From Alloalcanivorax xiamenensis (GTDB taxonomy: Bacteria; Pseudomonadota; Gammaproteobacteria; Pseudomonadales; Alcanivoracaceae), in the NCBI RefSeq assembly GCF_009846745.1, contig NZ_AQPF01000016.1, positions 16,529 to 80,528 of the forward strand: a stretch of 64,000 nt of DNA, written 5' to 3'. The translations under genes were made by a program, and so were the position numbers. Position 1 is the first letter of the stretch, and each line of letters starts with the position of its first letter. Below are positions 62,919 to 64,000 of the stretch, in pieces. The notes under the pieces were generated by a model. The model was not told the origin of the DNA. It made no database searches and saw nothing but the letters and a program-made list of their open reading frames with translations.

Positions 62919-63766
62919 CAGCCCTTCAATGCTTTTTCCGCCGCTTCCAGGGTCTGGAAGATCAGGGTGTTGATGGTCATCGGGCCAACGCCGCCGGGTA
63001 CCGGCGTGTAGGCGGCGACCCGTTCCACCAGCGGTGCCAATTCGATGTCACCGCACTTCTGCGGGTGATAGCCGGCATCCACCACCACGGCGCCGTCCTT
63101 GATCCAGTCGGCCTTGATGAACTCCGGCTTGCCCACCGCGCCCACCACGATGTCGGCCTGTTTCACCAGCTCCGGCAGATTGCGGGTCCGGCTGTGGCAA
63201 ATGGTGACGGTGGCGTTGGCCCCCAGCAGCATCATCGCCATCGGCTTGCCGAGAATGGCGCTGCGACCCACGACCACGGCGTGTTGGCCCTCCAGCGGCA
63301 CCTGGTAGTGCTCCAGCAAGCGCATGATGCCCTTGGGCGTGGCGCAGCCATAAGCGTGCTCGCCCATGGCCATGCGGCCAAAGCCGAGACAGGTAACGCC
63401 GTCCACGTCCTTGCCCAGGGCGATGGCGTCAAAGCACAAGCGCTCGTCGATCTGTTCCGGCACCGGGTGCTGCAGCAGAATGCCATGCACGTCCGGATTG
63501 GCATTGAGCTCCTCGATACGCTGCAGCAGTTGCTCGGTGGTGGTCTCCTGGGGCAACTCGATGGCCTGGGAATCCATGCCGACGCGGCGGCAGGCATTGC
63601 CCTTCATCTTTACATAGGTGGCGGAGGCCGGATCGGTGCCCACCAGAATGGTGGCAAGGATCGGCGTGCGGCCGCCGGAAGCGGCTTTCAGGGCTTCCAC
63701 CCGTTGTGACATCTCTTGCTCGAAGCGTTGAGCCAGGGCCTTGCCGTCCAGAATCTGCGCGCTCAT
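62918..63766 (-). CDS. folD: Bifunctional methylenetetrahydrofolate dehydrogenase/cyclohydrolase FolD
   Basis: A 282-residue cytosolic enzyme of one-carbon metabolism that oxidises 5,10-methylene-THF with NADP and hydrolyses the methenyl form. Motifs are ATYVKMKGNACRRVGMDSQA with the catalytic Lys, HGILLQHPVPEQIDERLCF, VVVGRSAILGKPMAMMLLGA and YTPVPGGVGPMTINTL. The ATG at 63766 (MSAQILDGKALAQRF) is the conserved start; the open extension to the window edge is repeat DNA. Confidence 0.96.
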   Translation of the reverse strand: MSAQILDGKALAQRFEQEMSQRVEALKAASGGRTPILATILVGTDPASATYVKMKGNACRRVGMDSQAIELPQETTTEQLLQRIEELNANPDVHGILLQHPVPEQIDERLCFDAIALGKDVDGVTCLGFGRMAMGEHAYGCATPKGIMRLLEHYQVPLEGQHAVVVGRSAILGKPMAMMLLGANATVTICHSRTRNLPELVKQADIVVGAVGKPEFIKADWIKDGAVVVDAGYHPQKCGDIELAPLVERVAAYTPVPGGVGPMTINTLIFQTLEAAEKALKG

Positions 63767-63849
63767 GGGTCTCTCTTGGTCCTTGGAACATATAAAAGGA
63801 AAGCGGTGGGAATCGCGCGGCGATTCTCGCACGGTCGGCGGGTTGGAGC

Positions 63850-63944
63850 AAAAAATCGCCGGGAGCGATTTTTGATGTCGCCTTGGCGACGGCCCACAGG
63901 GTGACCGCCATGGACGGTGGTCACAAAAAATCGCCGGGAGCCAT
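63850..63944. repeat. Structured repeat block upstream of folD
   Basis: AAAAAATCGCCGGGAGC occurs twice (63850-63866 and 63925-63941). Between them are hairpins AAAATCG/CGATTTT, GTCGCCTTGGCGAC and GTGACCGCCATGG.../GGTGGTCAC. A related CCGGGAGCGATTTT stretch recurs at 41661. It could hold promoter or terminator signals for folD, but none is clear. Confidence 0.6.
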
Positions 63945-63972
63945 TGCTGTCTCACCGTTGTGGAGCGGGTCG

Positions 63973-64000
63973 CTAACACGCAACACGCAACACGCAACAC
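63973..64000. repeat. GCGTG-periodic repeat, copy G (truncated by window end)
   Basis: TAACACGCAACACGCAACAC and onward: at least three AACACGC heptamers, the complement of the TTGCGTG array at 62.87 kb. folD is thus bracketed by this repeat on both sides. Confidence 0.75.

Overview
The window reads as chromosomal DNA of a high-GC (about 63-66 % by eye) gammaproteobacterium. The gene set (LiuR-controlled leucine catabolism, AcnB, GlnS, MiaE, LpxH, RraA, fused SecDF, acyl-CoA-binding protein, many lipid and ester hydrolases) suggests an aerobic marine heterotroph, and an Alcanivorax-type bacterium is my best guess. That placement is inference; no rRNA or other decisive marker is present. I see no tRNA, rRNA, CRISPR array or complete insertion sequence.

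Layout. 1-4.98 kb: liuRABCD leucine/isovalerate operon on the minus strand (liuD cut by the window edge), with a perfect LiuR-type operator upstream. 5.2-9.2 kb: hybrid sensor kinase, NAD(P)-binding protein, rraA, CBS protein. 9.2-12.5 kb: mdh, a phasin-like gene, a 169-bp MITE-like element, and a carboxylesterase. 12.7-17.6 kb: a bolA-trhO-modABC operon meeting an Lgt-family gene tail to tail. 17.9-22.7 kb: small ribbon-helix-helix protein, GMC oxidoreductase, two decayed genes (a LysR regulator and a glutathione S-transferase), a methyltransferase and an intact LysR regulator. 22.7-26.9 kb: hrpB, a thioesterase and an acyltransferase, then an L,D-transpeptidase remnant. 27.2-28.9 kb: an AT-rich foreign gene for a secreted 558-residue protein. 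29-36 kb: GAF membrane protein, ACBP, secDF, a DMT exporter, a DUF4190 protein and a CopD-like protein. 36.2-41.7 kb: mtfA; an envelope trio (GT4, DUF2334 deacetylase, LPG-synthase-type membrane protein); a lipoprotein hydrolase behind a CRP/Vfr-like site. 41.7-42.1 kb: a 338-bp nested inverted-repeat block and twin terminators. 42.1-47.5 kb: sulfatase/LysR and thioesterase/TetR divergent pairs, and an MFS exporter. 47.7-54.4 kb: acnB, an MFS-hydrolase/TetR module and an LpxL-type acyltransferase. 54.6-63.8 kb: miaE, lpxH, two cyclophilins, glnS, a YegP protein, an AaeXAB-like efflux operon and folD.

The most unusual content is non-coding. Several repeat families sit at or next to stop codons: (i) hairpins whose arms repeat GCGTG every 7-8 nt, at seven loci; (ii) inverted REP pairs, at six loci; (iii) a MITE-like element with GAGCCTGTTCACGATC ends and a 3-bp TAA/TTA target duplication, two copies; (iv) a TA-flanked 121-bp palindromic element whose insertion forms the TAG stop codons of both flanking genes. 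The main protein novelty is the AT-rich secreted protein at 27.2-28.9 kb, whose N-terminal half loosely resembles the helical pore-forming domain of Cry-type toxins.
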